From: an uncultured Robinsoniella sp.
Lineage (GTDB): Bacteria > Bacillota > Clostridia > Lachnospirales > Lachnospiraceae
Length of the DNA: 64,000 nt
Reading direction: 5' to 3'
NCBI GenBank assembly: GCA_900540475.1
Contig: UQGG01000018.1
Location: 65,323-129,322 of the forward strand
Made by a program: the position numbers and the translations under genes. The notes beneath the pieces are model-generated. The model was not told where the DNA came from. It did no database searches and saw nothing but the letters and a program-made list of their open reading frames with translations. Shown here piece by piece: positions 8,576 through 17,317 of the stretch (position 1 is its first letter; each line of letters starts with the position of its first letter).

Positions 8576-10091
8576 TTTCCATATATTCCTTCTTTAACAA
8601 TACGCGGTCAATCTTACCGTTTTTATTAAGGGGCAGTGTCTCATAAAACTTTAATTTATTCGGGAACATGTATTTCGGAAGACTCTGTCCCATGGATTTT
8701 AGAACCTCTCTGTCACACTTTTCTCCCGCCTGGTAGAACATGACAATTTTTTCTTTAACTTCATCATATATGCAGCACGCAGCATCCAAAACCGGGAGAG
8801 CATTTGCTACCACTTCGATCTCTCCAAGTTCAATCCGGTGTCCCATATGCTTAATCTGATAATCTTTTCTGGACAGAAACATTAAATTTCCGTCCTTATC
8901 GTATTTTCCTAAATCCCCGGTTCGGTAGATGATTTCCGGATACATCTGATTCAGAGGGTTCTGGCAAAATGCCTCCCTGGTTTTCTCGGGATTATTATAA
9001 TATCCCAACGCAAGAGAACTTCCTCTTACACAAATTTCTCCCGTCTCATCTTCCTGCGCCAGTTCATTTTTGTCATTCAATAAGATAATCCCGGTATTTT
9101 CAAATGCCGTTCCTATGGGAAGCACTTCTTCATCCCGAAACGGCCTGTCTACCTTATAAAACGTACAGTTACAGGTAATTTCAGTAGGTCCGTAAAGGTT
9201 AACATACTTTACCTCCGGCAGATAATGGCGCCAATAATTCAATACCCGGTTGGGCATCACCTCACCGGAAAACATAATGGTACGCAGATGCTGTGGTAAT
9301 TCCTTATCCAGTGCTTTGAGATTCTGCACTATACGAAGGGCTGATGCCGCCCAGATTACCGTATTTACTTTTTTTTCATTCAGATATGTAATCAATTTAC
9401 CCGGAAATGAAAACATTACCTTTGGAATAATATACATCGTCGCTGCATTTTTAAGAGTTGAATAAATATCTTTCACTGACACATCAAAATCAAAGGGTGC
9501 CTGATTTCCAAATATGCAGTCAGGACCAAAATGAAACTCTTTGGCAAAATTATCAACCAGATCGATTACCGAATGATGGCCAACTAACACACCTTTTGGC
9601 ACTCCGGTAGATCCCGACGTAAAGATAGCATACAAAGGATCTGTATCAAGTCCTGCTTTCCGGATTCTTTCCAGTTTTTCTTCATCAACGGTGTCACAGC
9701 ACAATTCCCCTAAGGCAAAGACCTTTCCATTAAATGAAACATCTGATAAATTTTTCCTTAATTTCTCGGGTGCTATCATTAATTTGGGCTTTAAGGTTTC
9801 CAAAATCAGTTCTATACGCTTTGCAGGCATTGTTCCGTCAACTGGCACATAAAAATTGCCGCTGTAAACCACAGCCATAAACGCTTTAATACTGTCAATA
9901 TCTCTGTCAATTAAAACCACGACCGGTTTTCCTGTTCTGCTCTCCAGTTCTCTTGTTAACCGGCTGCCTGCCGCTTTTGCCTGCTGCTGTAAATCTCTAT
10001 AGGTAATACTTTGTAACTCATCTGAAAATGCTATTTTCTCCGGATACTGCCTGGCAGCGTTCTCCAGAAAATCTAATATATTCCTCTGCAT
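8568..10091 (-). CDS. Amino acid adenylation enzyme, DltA-like
   Basis: A 507-residue stand-alone adenylation enzyme that activates an amino acid with ATP and loads it on the carrier protein encoded downstream. Core motifs in order: FTSGSTGVPKG (157-167), FDFDVS with Asp203 expected to hold the substrate amine, LYGPTE (299-304), YRTGDLG (389-395), GHRIELGEIE (417-426) and NGKIDR with the catalytic Lys493. DltA enzymes usually read FCGEV where this one reads FSGEV (Ser275). To my knowledge that Cys helps DltA choose D-alanine, so the substrate may differ. I chose the ATG at 10091, with GGGAGG 6-7 nt upstream, over a TTG at 10109. It is the first gene of the operon; the 120 nt upstream is AT-rich without a clear promoter. 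Confidence 0.83.
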   Translation of the reverse strand: MQRNILDFLENAARQYPEKIAFSDELQSITYRDLQQQAKAAGSRLTRELESRTGKPVVVLIDRDIDSIKAFMAVVYSGNFYVPVDGTMPAKRIELILETLKPKLMIAPEKLRKNLSDVSFNGKVFALGELCCDTVDEEKLERIRKAGLDTDPLYAIFTSGSTGVPKGVLVGHHSVIDLVDNFAKEFHFGPDCIFGNQAPFDFDVSVKDIYSTLKNAATMYIIPKVMFSFPGKLITYLNEKKVNTVIWAASALRIVQNLKALDKELPQHLRTIMFSGEVMPNRVLNYWRHYLPEVKYVNLYGPTEITCNCTFYKVDRPFRDEEVLPIGTAFENTGIILLNDKNELAQEDETGEICVRGSSLALGYYNNPEKTREAFCQNPLNQMYPEIIYRTGDLGKYDKDGNLMFLSRKDYQIKHMGHRIELGEIEVVANALPVLDAACCIYDEVKEKIVMFYQAGEKCDREVLKSMGQSLPKYMFPNKLKFYETLPLNKNGKIDRVLLKKEYMENE

Positions 10092-10221
10092 TATGACCTC
10101 CCTGATCAAACATGATTCATATTACAATAACATATTTTTAATATATTTGCAATAATTTGTAACTCATTTTTCCCTTCAGAGCTGAATATTTATACGATAC
10201 TTCTGTTTTCCTGCTAGAACA

Positions 10222-10257
10222 TAAAAAATGGATGCAGAAGTCTATGCCTCTGCATCC
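10222..10257 (-). terminator. Intrinsic terminator after the InlB-repeat gene
   Basis: A perfect 9-bp stem, GGATGCAGA with TCTGCATCC (arms 10230-10238 and 10249-10257) and a 10-nt loop, is followed on the minus strand by ATTTTTTA. It separates the 10330-12063 gene from the Dlt-like operon. Confidence 0.8.
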
Positions 10258-10329
10258 TACATCCGGGCTTTTCATTTTTCCCTGTAATTCCCGGTCTTTT
10301 TTAAATATTACAGAATTATAACAATTATA

Positions 10330-12063
10330 TTACAATGTGTCATCTTCCTTTTTTTCTTTCTGTTCAGGTCTTTGCCTTCTTCTGCGCCTGTCTTTAAAAA
10401 TCCTGCGTTTCCTTCTTCTAATCGTCAAAACCGTATATCCAATGGCTAATATCAAAATGATGATCCCGATTATAATGCACAATGGCACAAAATCTGATAT
10501 ATAAATAACGTGTATGCTATGGCTTTCCTGGATATTATCAAATTTATAGGAATTTTGGAATTCACTTCTGCTGACCAGCCTGCCATCCACTAGAATTCCC
10601 AATAGCACCGCATCTTCTTTCGGCTGGTATTCCACATTAAATCCCGTATCCCGGTAAACCTTCGCTGCGCCATCACTTATTTTTCCGTTAGTGACCTTCG
10701 TAGTAATTTCATAGGTAGGAATTTCTTTAAATTTCACTTCAATGCTATGTTTTTCCCGGACATTCTCAAAGGTATACTCCGTATCGTGTCCTTTTATGTC
10801 AATCGCTTTTCCATCCACCAATATTGAATCTAACTCATAATGTTCATCCGGCTGGTAAGAAACCGTATAACTCTTATCACGATACACGGATTTAGTTTTC
10901 TGTATGGTGCCGTTAGAAACCTCAGTCTCAATTTTGAATTTTGGTATTTTAGAAAACTCAACAGAAATGCTGTGATCTTCATTCACATTAGAAAAGGTAT
11001 ATTCAGAAGGATATTTTTGGATATCCACTTCCTTCCCATCTACGATAACAGTCTTCACCTCATAATGTTTATCCGGCTGATATGCAATCTTGTATTCTCC
11101 ACCCGGTTCCACCTGGGCATTGCTTTCACTTACCGTACCATTTTTTGCCTTCCCTTCTATATTATATACAATCGGTACAGTTGCCGAATAAAAACGGATT
11201 CTTCTGGGTGACGCCACACCCGTACTGATAATAAATTTTCCGGGCTCCACCATGCAGATATCCTCTGCTTCCCGCTTCTCTTCATAATCAGCAAAATCAA
11301 TATAATATCTACCTAACAATTTACCCTGGGAAATTGAATAAACCTGAATATAATTATTTACACCGGAACTTAATTCGTAAGATACACTTATGATATAATC
11401 ACCTGATACACAAAAGTCCTGGAAGGTCGTTCCTGTTGTACGCTTTACACCTTCAATCTTTGATAAAATATTGAAATCTGCATCTGTTACCAGAAAAGAA
11501 TATCCTCCGGACCGTCCCATCTGTAATATGTACTGGTTTGTCTGAGGATTATAATCAACTCCCGAAAAAAATATCTCTTCCTCTAATATTTTTACCGTTC
11601 TCTTATATTCTAATGTATCCGCATCTGCTACCATAAGACTTCCGAAGTTATCCGGATTGTCCGGATTTCCAGTAGCAATATACAATTCATTTGTATTGGG
11701 ATTAAAGGTCATTCCGTTTCCATGTTCATAATCAGTTGCTCTGGTATGGCGCGCATAACTATATTGCGGTACCGTATATCCATCTTCATCTTTATCTGTT
11801 TTATAGAACGCAATCAGCGTATCCGGCTGCCCATCCTGTCCATTTTCCAGGCACACCAAATATTTATCCGTTGCACACATTGCCTGTGTCCATCCATTCT
11901 CATCCACAACAGAAGCTTCATGATCGTATTCCCACTGTATGCCATCAAATCCATCCGGGCTTTTCAATGTTGCCGCAAAAACGTTCTTCATGGGAATCAG
12001 CAGAAAAATAACCACTGCAATTCCCATAAACAATACTTTGCCTGTTTTGTTACTTAAAATCAT
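10330..12063 (-). CDS. Membrane-anchored surface protein with propeller-like domain and three InlB-type repeats
   Basis: A 577-residue protein. It has a signal peptide (1-30, ending NVFA), then a region (about 45-295) with blades that resemble a beta-propeller, with phrases such as NPNTNELYIATG, NPQTNQYIL and VYSISQGKLLG. Three copies of a divergent InlB B-repeat follow at about 300-370, 376-446 and 450-521, each with a YQPxxxYE-type element, a VDGK-type turn and a HSIxV end. A single transmembrane helix (524-547) precedes a strongly basic tail rich in Arg and Lys. The N-terminal part should therefore face outside. No enzyme motif is visible; a polymer-binding or adhesive role is a guess. AAAAGGGG lies before the ATG, and a terminator follows the gene. 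Confidence 0.7.
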   Translation of the reverse strand: MILSNKTGKVLFMGIAVVIFLLIPMKNVFAATLKSPDGFDGIQWEYDHEASVVDENGWTQAMCATDKYLVCLENGQDGQPDTLIAFYKTDKDEDGYTVPQYSYARHTRATDYEHGNGMTFNPNTNELYIATGNPDNPDNFGSLMVADADTLEYKRTVKILEEEIFFSGVDYNPQTNQYILQMGRSGGYSFLVTDADFNILSKIEGVKRTTGTTFQDFCVSGDYIISVSYELSSGVNNYIQVYSISQGKLLGRYYIDFADYEEKREAEDICMVEPGKFIISTGVASPRRIRFYSATVPIVYNIEGKAKNGTVSESNAQVEPGGEYKIAYQPDKHYEVKTVIVDGKEVDIQKYPSEYTFSNVNEDHSISVEFSKIPKFKIETEVSNGTIQKTKSVYRDKSYTVSYQPDEHYELDSILVDGKAIDIKGHDTEYTFENVREKHSIEVKFKEIPTYEITTKVTNGKISDGAAKVYRDTGFNVEYQPKEDAVLLGILVDGRLVSRSEFQNSYKFDNIQESHSIHVIYISDFVPLCIIIGIIILILAIGYTVLTIRRRKRRIFKDRRRRRQRPEQKEKKEDDTL

Positions 12064-12119
12064 TTTGTCCCCTTTTGTTACATTCCTCTTCTAAATGACC
12101 ATTTAACCGTATCACTTAT

Positions 12120-13061
12120 TTAATCTTCAGTTACACTTCCCTGACCGCCAACTTTCTTTGATATTAAATATCTTGGTCTTCCCTTTACCTCTTCATAAAT
12201 CTTGGAAATATAATATCCTATGATACCCAGACTCATCATGATAATACTGCCGATCAGCAAGATTAACAAGATTACTGTAGTAAATCCCTCCACAGCATGT
12301 CCTGAGAAATACTTATATAAAGACTGAATTCCCAGAAACACACCCAGTAAAAATACAAACACTCCCGCTACTGTGACAAATTGCATAGGTGCTGTTGAAA
12401 ATGCCACAATATTTGTAACTGCATATTTGACCAGTGACCAGGTGGACCACTTGGATTCCCCATCCATTCTTTCATGGACATCAAATTCTACCGTGGTGCC
12501 CCGATATCCTACCCAGGAAGACAATGCACGGAAAAACGCATTTTTTTCAGGCATATTCAAAAGGGCATTAACCGCTTTGCGGTCCATCAGTTTATAATCT
12601 GATGCCCTGGACATATCTATCTTAACCGCACGGGACATGATCTTATAAAACATCCCGGCACTGGCTTTGTGCAGTACGCTTTCCCTTCCCCTGCTTTTTT
12701 TCACACCCTCAACAATTTCATACCCCTGTTCCCACAGGTGATACATTTCTACCAAAGTCTCTGGCGGATGCTGCAAATCACAATCCATCACTACACAGCA
12801 ATCCCCGCAGACATTCGCCAACCCTGCAAATATAGCAGATTCTTTTCCAAAATTCCTGGAAAAATGAATTCCAACGATGTTATCCTTTTCCCTGCTCAGC
12901 TTTTCTATTTCTTTCCAGGTTTCGTCTTTTGAGCCGTCATTTACGAAAATTATTTCATAGACTATATGTTCTTTTTCCAGTACTTTTCCAATCGCTTCTG
13001 CCGCTTTTGACACCATGCGTTCCTCATTATACGCTGGAATAACTACGGATAATAAAGCCAT
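12120..13061 (-). CDS. GT2 polyprenyl-phosphate sugar synthase (GtrB/DPM1-like)
   Basis: A 313-residue family 2 glycosyltransferase with an N-terminal catalytic domain (SVVIPAYNEE, VNDGSKDE, DCDLQHPPE) and two C-terminal transmembrane helices. This is the layout of GtrB-type enzymes that make undecaprenyl-phosphate sugars for use outside the membrane. KLMDRKAV near 165 is the usual motif of this subgroup. I chose the ATG at 13061, with AAAGGAA upstream, rather than an in-frame ATG 13 codons earlier that lacks a ribosome site. It is the first gene of a leftward unit diverging from the nucleotidyltransferase gene. It probably supplies a donor for the YfhO-type transferases nearby; the sugar is unknown. 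Confidence 0.82.
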   Translation of the reverse strand: MALLSVVIPAYNEERMVSKAAEAIGKVLEKEHIVYEIIFVNDGSKDETWKEIEKLSREKDNIVGIHFSRNFGKESAIFAGLANVCGDCCVVMDCDLQHPPETLVEMYHLWEQGYEIVEGVKKSRGRESVLHKASAGMFYKIMSRAVKIDMSRASDYKLMDRKAVNALLNMPEKNAFFRALSSWVGYRGTTVEFDVHERMDGESKWSTWSLVKYAVTNIVAFSTAPMQFVTVAGVFVFLLGVFLGIQSLYKYFSGHAVEGFTTVILLILLIGSIIMMSLGIIGYYISKIYEEVKGRPRYLISKKVGGQGSVTED

Positions 13062-13182
13062 AATATTATGTTCCTTTCCAAATTTAGTTATATATAGCAT
13101 TTGGATTAATATTACACCAAAAAATAGACATCGTCAAAGATTTTAACATTAATTTTTCTTAAGATCCCCATTTTGGATGTTC

Positions 13183-13206
13183 ATTTCAACTTATATATGC
13201 TATACT
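13183..13206 (+). promoter_or_regulatory. Putative extended -10 promoter for the nucleotidyltransferase
   Basis: TGCTATACT (13198-13206) is a good extended -10 box, about 38 nt before the ATG at 13245. The -35 region is poor, which fits an extended -10 promoter. It lies in the 183-nt gap between divergent genes. Confidence 0.45.
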
Positions 13207-13244
13207 GTTTCTATTATGAAAAAACAAAATCAAGGAGAAGAATT

Positions 13245-14165
13245 ATGAAAAACACAACACTGGTAATCATGGCTGCCGGTATCGGAAGCCGATTTGGGGG
13301 AGGAATCAAACAGCTGGAACCTGTTGGACCCGCCGGAGAGATCATCATGGATTACTCCATACATGATGCCCTGGAAGCAGGATTTAATAAAATCGTATTT
13401 ATTATCCGCAAAGACCTGGAGAAGGATTTTAAGGAAATCATTGGGAAGCGTATTGAAAAAATCGCTGACGTATCTTATGCATTTCAGGAATTAGACGACC
13501 TACCGGAAGGATTTTCCAAACCCGCAGAGCGGACAAAACCCTGGGGAACCGGACAGGCGATTCTCTGTTGTAAAGGCCTGCTGAATGATCCATTTATTGT
13601 AATCAATGCAGACGACTATTATGGTAAAGAAGCATTTGTAAAAATTCACGACTATCTGGTAAACTGGACTCCCATCCACGGCAAATTTAATTTCTGCATG
13701 GCGGGATTCATTTTAGGCAATACCTTAAGCGACAATGGCGGCGTAACCAGAGGCGTTTGCAACATCGATGAAAATTACCATCTCGCAGATGTAGATGAAA
13801 CTTCTGATATTATAAAAACAAAAGAGGGTGCTGCGATCCGTATGGCAGATGGCTCCCTGAAACCTATCGATGCAAAAAGCTATGTTTCCATGAATATGTG
13901 GGGCTTTACACCTGATTTACTGGACGAGCTGGAAACTGGCTTTGCGAAGTTCCTCTCTGACGTCAAAGAGGGGGATATAAAAAAAGAATACCTGCTTCCG
14001 ATTATCGTTGACCAGCTGATCAAATCTGACAAAGCTCAGGTTACTTTATTGGAAACAAATGATAAATGGTTTGGAGTTACATATAAAGAAGACAAGGAAA
14101 CCGTAGTGGAATCCTTCCGGAAACTGATTGTTGAAGGCGTTTACTCAAATCCTTTATTGCCGTAA
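13245..14165 (+). CDS. Sugar-phosphate nucleotidyltransferase family protein
   Basis: A 306-residue NTP-transferase (GT-A like Rossmann fold). The glycine-rich nucleotide loop is VIMAAGIGSRFGG at about 6-18, with a downstream Lys in KQLEPVGP. KPWGTGQAIL near 102 and INADDYYG near 122 give the substrate-site and metal-binding acidic motifs. It probably activates a sugar-1-phosphate or a similar metabolite; the base and sugar cannot be assigned. The start is the ATG at 13245, preceded by AAGGAGAAG; the longer in-frame version has 24 extra residues with no ribosome site. It is one of only three rightward genes, with its own promoter and a strong terminator. Confidence 0.75.
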   Translation: MKNTTLVIMAAGIGSRFGGGIKQLEPVGPAGEIIMDYSIHDALEAGFNKIVFIIRKDLEKDFKEIIGKRIEKIADVSYAFQELDDLPEGFSKPAERTKPWGTGQAILCCKGLLNDPFIVINADDYYGKEAFVKIHDYLVNWTPIHGKFNFCMAGFILGNTLSDNGGVTRGVCNIDENYHLADVDETSDIIKTKEGAAIRMADGSLKPIDAKSYVSMNMWGFTPDLLDELETGFAKFLSDVKEGDIKKEYLLPIIVDQLIKSDKAQVTLLETNDKWFGVTYKEDKETVVESFRKLIVEGVYSNPLLP

Positions 14166-14200
14166 GCAAACAGCCGGATGGACACTCGCACTTGTGAATT

Positions 14201-14251
14201 CATTTGGCAACTGCGGCGCGGGTTTTAACCCCCGCTGCTTGGTAACAAATG
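14201..14251 (+). promoter_or_regulatory. Nested stem-loop between nucleotidyltransferase and protease genes
   Basis: CATTTG (14201-14206) can pair with CAAATG (14246-14251), enclosing a GC-rich hairpin around GCGGGTT/AACCCCCGC (about 14216-14234). It lies directly before the terminator and 50 nt before the protease start. It resembles no riboswitch I can name. Confidence 0.4.
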
Positions 14252-14256
14252 TGATG

Positions 14257-14282
14257 CCCCGCTGCCTGCGGCGGGGTTTTTG
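14257..14282 (+). terminator. Intrinsic terminator after the nucleotidyltransferase
   Basis: CCCCGCTG pairs with the complementary GC-rich arm (14257-14264 with 14269-14276; one G-T pair), with a 4-nt CCTG loop, followed by five T. It ends about 19 nt before the protease ATG, so protease expression requires readthrough or a promoter inside the hairpin region. Confidence 0.85.
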
Positions 14283-14300
14283 ACTTTAGGAGTGATTTAA

Positions 14301-17114
14301 ATGAAAAAATCAAAATTAGCATTATCTCTTATTTTGAGTATTTCACTTACCACCATGGCCCCGGCAGACCTTATAATGGCTGCCGGTTCTCCCGGAGGTG
14401 TCAATGCTCAAAATCAAAAAGCTTCAGCAGCCCAGACAGCTGAATTCGAATCTGAAATATTAACAAATACTGACACAGTAAATAAATCGAACGAATCCAA
14501 TACCACTCAGAAAAAAATCAACTCAGAATATAACAGTGATGCCAAAACAAACAGCAAAGCTGAAACATCGAATACATCAGATGAAACCGAAATACCGGAA
14601 GAATTTATAACAGAAACAGAGTCTGTCCTTACAGAAGCCCCTGAAACAGAACAGCCAGGTTCACCGGAGTCTTCCATACAGACCGAACCCCAAACGATTA
14701 CAGAGGGAGAATCGGACACGGTTACAGAACCTGGAACTGAAGAATCCGGTTCTTTAAAGAAAAAAGCCAATCGTGCCGGCAGCACGGAAACCGAGACAAA
14801 GAAAATTCCGGACTTGGATTACGTACTGGGACGGCCCATGACCCAGGATGAGCTGGATCAGCAGCATTCCATGGCTCCCCAAATGATTACGCTTCCTTCC
14901 TTTGGAATGCCAGCCTTAAATGCAAACGACAGCTCTGCAAGCCGCGCCAGAGCATCCTTCCCGTCTTATTACAGCAGCCGGGATCTGGGATTTGTTACAG
15001 GAGTACGGGATCAGAGACCCTGGGACACCTGCTGGGCATTCGCTTCTCTCGCCTGCGGGGAAACATCCTTATTAAAGAAAGGGCTTGCTACATCATCCCT
15101 GGATCTTTCAGAACGCCATTTGGCATATTTTTTCTATAATACGAAAATTGATCCTCTTCAGCTTACTCTAAATGACAGAAACCTACCGATCTCCCCGAAT
15201 CTAAACTATTTGGAGACAGGGGGAAACAATTTATTCACCATATTTACACTGGCGAAGTGGTTAGGAGCGGCAGATGAATCAGTAGCTCCTTACATCAACG
15301 ACTCCTCTAAATTTCCCGGTGGATTAGATTCAAATTTAGCCTATTCTGACAAAGCACACTTGCAAAATGCATATATTATTCCATCGGCCTCCATGGATGA
15401 TATGAAGTCACTGATTTTGTCCCAGGGCGCCATTGCCGCAAATCTATACATTGATCCTTATAACTATTTTAATTATTATAACCCTAATACCGCCGCCTAT
15501 TGCTATGTGGCAAAAGGAAATGTTAACAGTCAAAACCATACGGTAGAAATTGTTGGCTGGGATGATAATTATAAGAGAACCAATTTCCTTTCCGGAAAGC
15601 AGCCATCCCGCAATGGTGCATGGCTGGCCAAAAACAGCTGGGGAAGCAACTGGGGAAAAGACGGTTACTTCTGGATCTCTTACGAAGATGCTTTTATAAG
15701 CAGCGGGAATGGAGATGCAACCGGCGTTGCCTTTGATTTTGAAGCCGCCGATAACTATGATCACAATTATCAGTACGATGGTTCCAGTGGAAACTCCTAT
15801 AACATGTATCAGGGAAGTATGTCCATTGCGAATGTTTATACCGCAAAAGGAAACCCAAAAGGGGCGGATGAACTCTTAGAGGCCGTATCTTTTGCTCATT
15901 ATACACCTGGAGTAAACTATTCCATCCAGATTTATAAAAACCTTAAGGATGCATCCAATCCTACAAGCGGTACTAAAATGTTGACAAAGCCGCAAAAAGG
16001 TGTAAGCCAATACGCAGGCTATCAGACAATTACACTGAAACAGCCGGTTACCTTGTCAAAGGGAGATACCTTTGCTATAGTTATTCAATTAACACCTCCC
16101 GGCAATTCACCGCTGTATATATTTATGGACCGCACCTATACCAATGGCTCCTGGATACAATTCATTTCCTCTTCCGCCAAAAATCAAAGCTTTGTGAAAA
16201 AGACTTCCGACAAAACCTGGCAGGATGCACACAGTATGACCGGTTCCAAAGGTGATACGGTACGAATCAAAGCATTTACCTCAGATTTAGAAACCGTTTC
16301 TCCCAGAAGCCTATCGCTAAAAGCCAGTAAAACATCTACTTATGTAGGTAGAAAGATCACCCTGGATGCTTCGTTTACACCAAAGAAGAGCACCGTATCT
16401 TCCATTACCTGGAAGTCATCCAATTCAAAAGTTGTGAAAATAACTTCTTCCGAAGGCAAAAAAGCCACTGCTTCAGCTGTTGGCTATGGCAGCGCCAAGA
16501 TTACCGCAACTACATCAAATGGCCTGACAAAATATATTACCATCAAAGTAACCAGACCTAACTTTGAAAAGGTATCTGCCAGGGGATATAAAAGCATCAA
16601 TTTAAGCTGGTATAAAGTATATGGAGCAAAAGGATATGCAATTTATCGCAGTACAAGCAAAGATGGACCCTATAATAAAATAGCCACCATTAAAAATTCC
16701 GGAACAACGACCTATATAGACAAGAGCTTGAAAACAGGGCAGACCTACTACTACCAACTCCGCTCTTATAAAGTTTCAGGAGGGAAAAATGTTTACAGCA
16801 ACCGGTCCTATATCAGTTCCTGTAAGCCAGCACCACAGGCTCCAAAATTATACGAGCTATCTTTATCCGGCAGCACAAAAGCCAAAATAACCTGGAAATC
16901 AGTCTCCGGCGCCAGCGGCTATCAGGTTTACCGCAGTAACGCTAAAAATGGTGAATATAAGCGCGTCCGAACCACTACCGGCAAAACAAGTACTACTTAT
17001 TATAATAAACTGAAAGATAATGGAACGTATTATTATAAAGTGAGGGCTTACCGGGTTGTGAAGGGTAAGAAAGTATATGGGGCTTATTCTGAGGTGAAGA
17101 GTATTACCAAATAA
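14301..17114 (+). CDS. Secreted papain-like (C1) cysteine protease with lectin-like, BIG2 and Fn3 domains
   Basis: A 937-residue exported protein. A signal peptide (1-28) is followed by a Ser/Thr/Glu-rich low-complexity linker (about 40-165). The C1 peptidase domain (about 215-475) has oxyanion Gln238 and catalytic Cys244 (DQRPWDTCWAF), His413 (NHTVEIVGW) and Asn445 (WLAKNSWGSNWG). A beta-rich lectin-like region (about 480-670) follows, then a bacterial Ig-like group 2 domain (about 675-750) and two fibronectin type III-like repeats (about 755-935), each with a GYxxYRSxxxxGxY pattern. There is no LPXTG motif. It may process surface or host proteins. AGGAGTGATTTAA precedes the ATG. All catalytic residues are present, so it should be active. 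Confidence 0.88.
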   Translation: MKKSKLALSLILSISLTTMAPADLIMAAGSPGGVNAQNQKASAAQTAEFESEILTNTDTVNKSNESNTTQKKINSEYNSDAKTNSKAETSNTSDETEIPEEFITETESVLTEAPETEQPGSPESSIQTEPQTITEGESDTVTEPGTEESGSLKKKANRAGSTETETKKIPDLDYVLGRPMTQDELDQQHSMAPQMITLPSFGMPALNANDSSASRARASFPSYYSSRDLGFVTGVRDQRPWDTCWAFASLACGETSLLKKGLATSSLDLSERHLAYFFYNTKIDPLQLTLNDRNLPISPNLNYLETGGNNLFTIFTLAKWLGAADESVAPYINDSSKFPGGLDSNLAYSDKAHLQNAYIIPSASMDDMKSLILSQGAIAANLYIDPYNYFNYYNPNTAAYCYVAKGNVNSQNHTVEIVGWDDNYKRTNFLSGKQPSRNGAWLAKNSWGSNWGKDGYFWISYEDAFISSGNGDATGVAFDFEAADNYDHNYQYDGSSGNSYNMYQGSMSIANVYTAKGNPKGADELLEAVSFAHYTPGVNYSIQIYKNLKDASNPTSGTKMLTKPQKGVSQYAGYQTITLKQPVTLSKGDTFAIVIQLTPPGNSPLYIFMDRTYTNGSWIQFISSSAKNQSFVKKTSDKTWQDAHSMTGSKGDTVRIKAFTSDLETVSPRSLSLKASKTSTYVGRKITLDASFTPKKSTVSSITWKSSNSKVVKITSSEGKKATASAVGYGSAKITATTSNGLTKYITIKVTRPNFEKVSARGYKSINLSWYKVYGAKGYAIYRSTSKDGPYNKIATIKNSGTTTYIDKSLKTGQTYYYQLRSYKVSGGKNVYSNRSYISSCKPAPQAPKLYELSLSGSTKAKITWKSVSGASGYQVYRSNAKNGEYKRVRTTTGKTSTTYYNKLKDNGTYYYKVRAYRVVKGKKVYGAYSEVKSITK

Positions 17115-17231
17115 TACACCAAATTATAATCTTTGATTTTACACTCGTTTTAACGTTTGACGCTTACTTTTTTAGAGAATACCAGGCAAGCTATTTGATA
17201 CGCTTACCATTTTAAGACAGTAGGTGAGAAT

Positions 17232-17284
17232 AATGGGCCGATGGATCATATTAACTATGATCCACCAGCCCATTTATTTTTATA
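17232..17284 (+). terminator. Intrinsic terminator after the C1 protease
   Basis: A long interrupted stem: AATGGGC (17232-17238) with GCCCATT (17268-17274), and inside it TGGATCATA (17042-offset copy at 17242-17250) with TATGATCCA (17256-17264). TTATTTTTAT follows. It lies between the converging protease gene and the leftward 17318 gene. Confidence 0.8.
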
Positions 17285-17317
17285 TGAAAATAAAGTCTTT
17301 CTGTTTTTCTACTATTT

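Noticed and set aside
5853..10091. Ordinary D-alanylation (dltABCD) operon
   Set aside because: DltD is absent, a formyltransferase is inserted, and the adenylation enzyme differs at a DltA selectivity position.
14201..14281. c-di-GMP (GEMM) or other named riboswitch before the protease
   Set aside because: The GC-rich nested hairpin lacks the conserved GEMM loop sequences, and I cannot match it to any named class.
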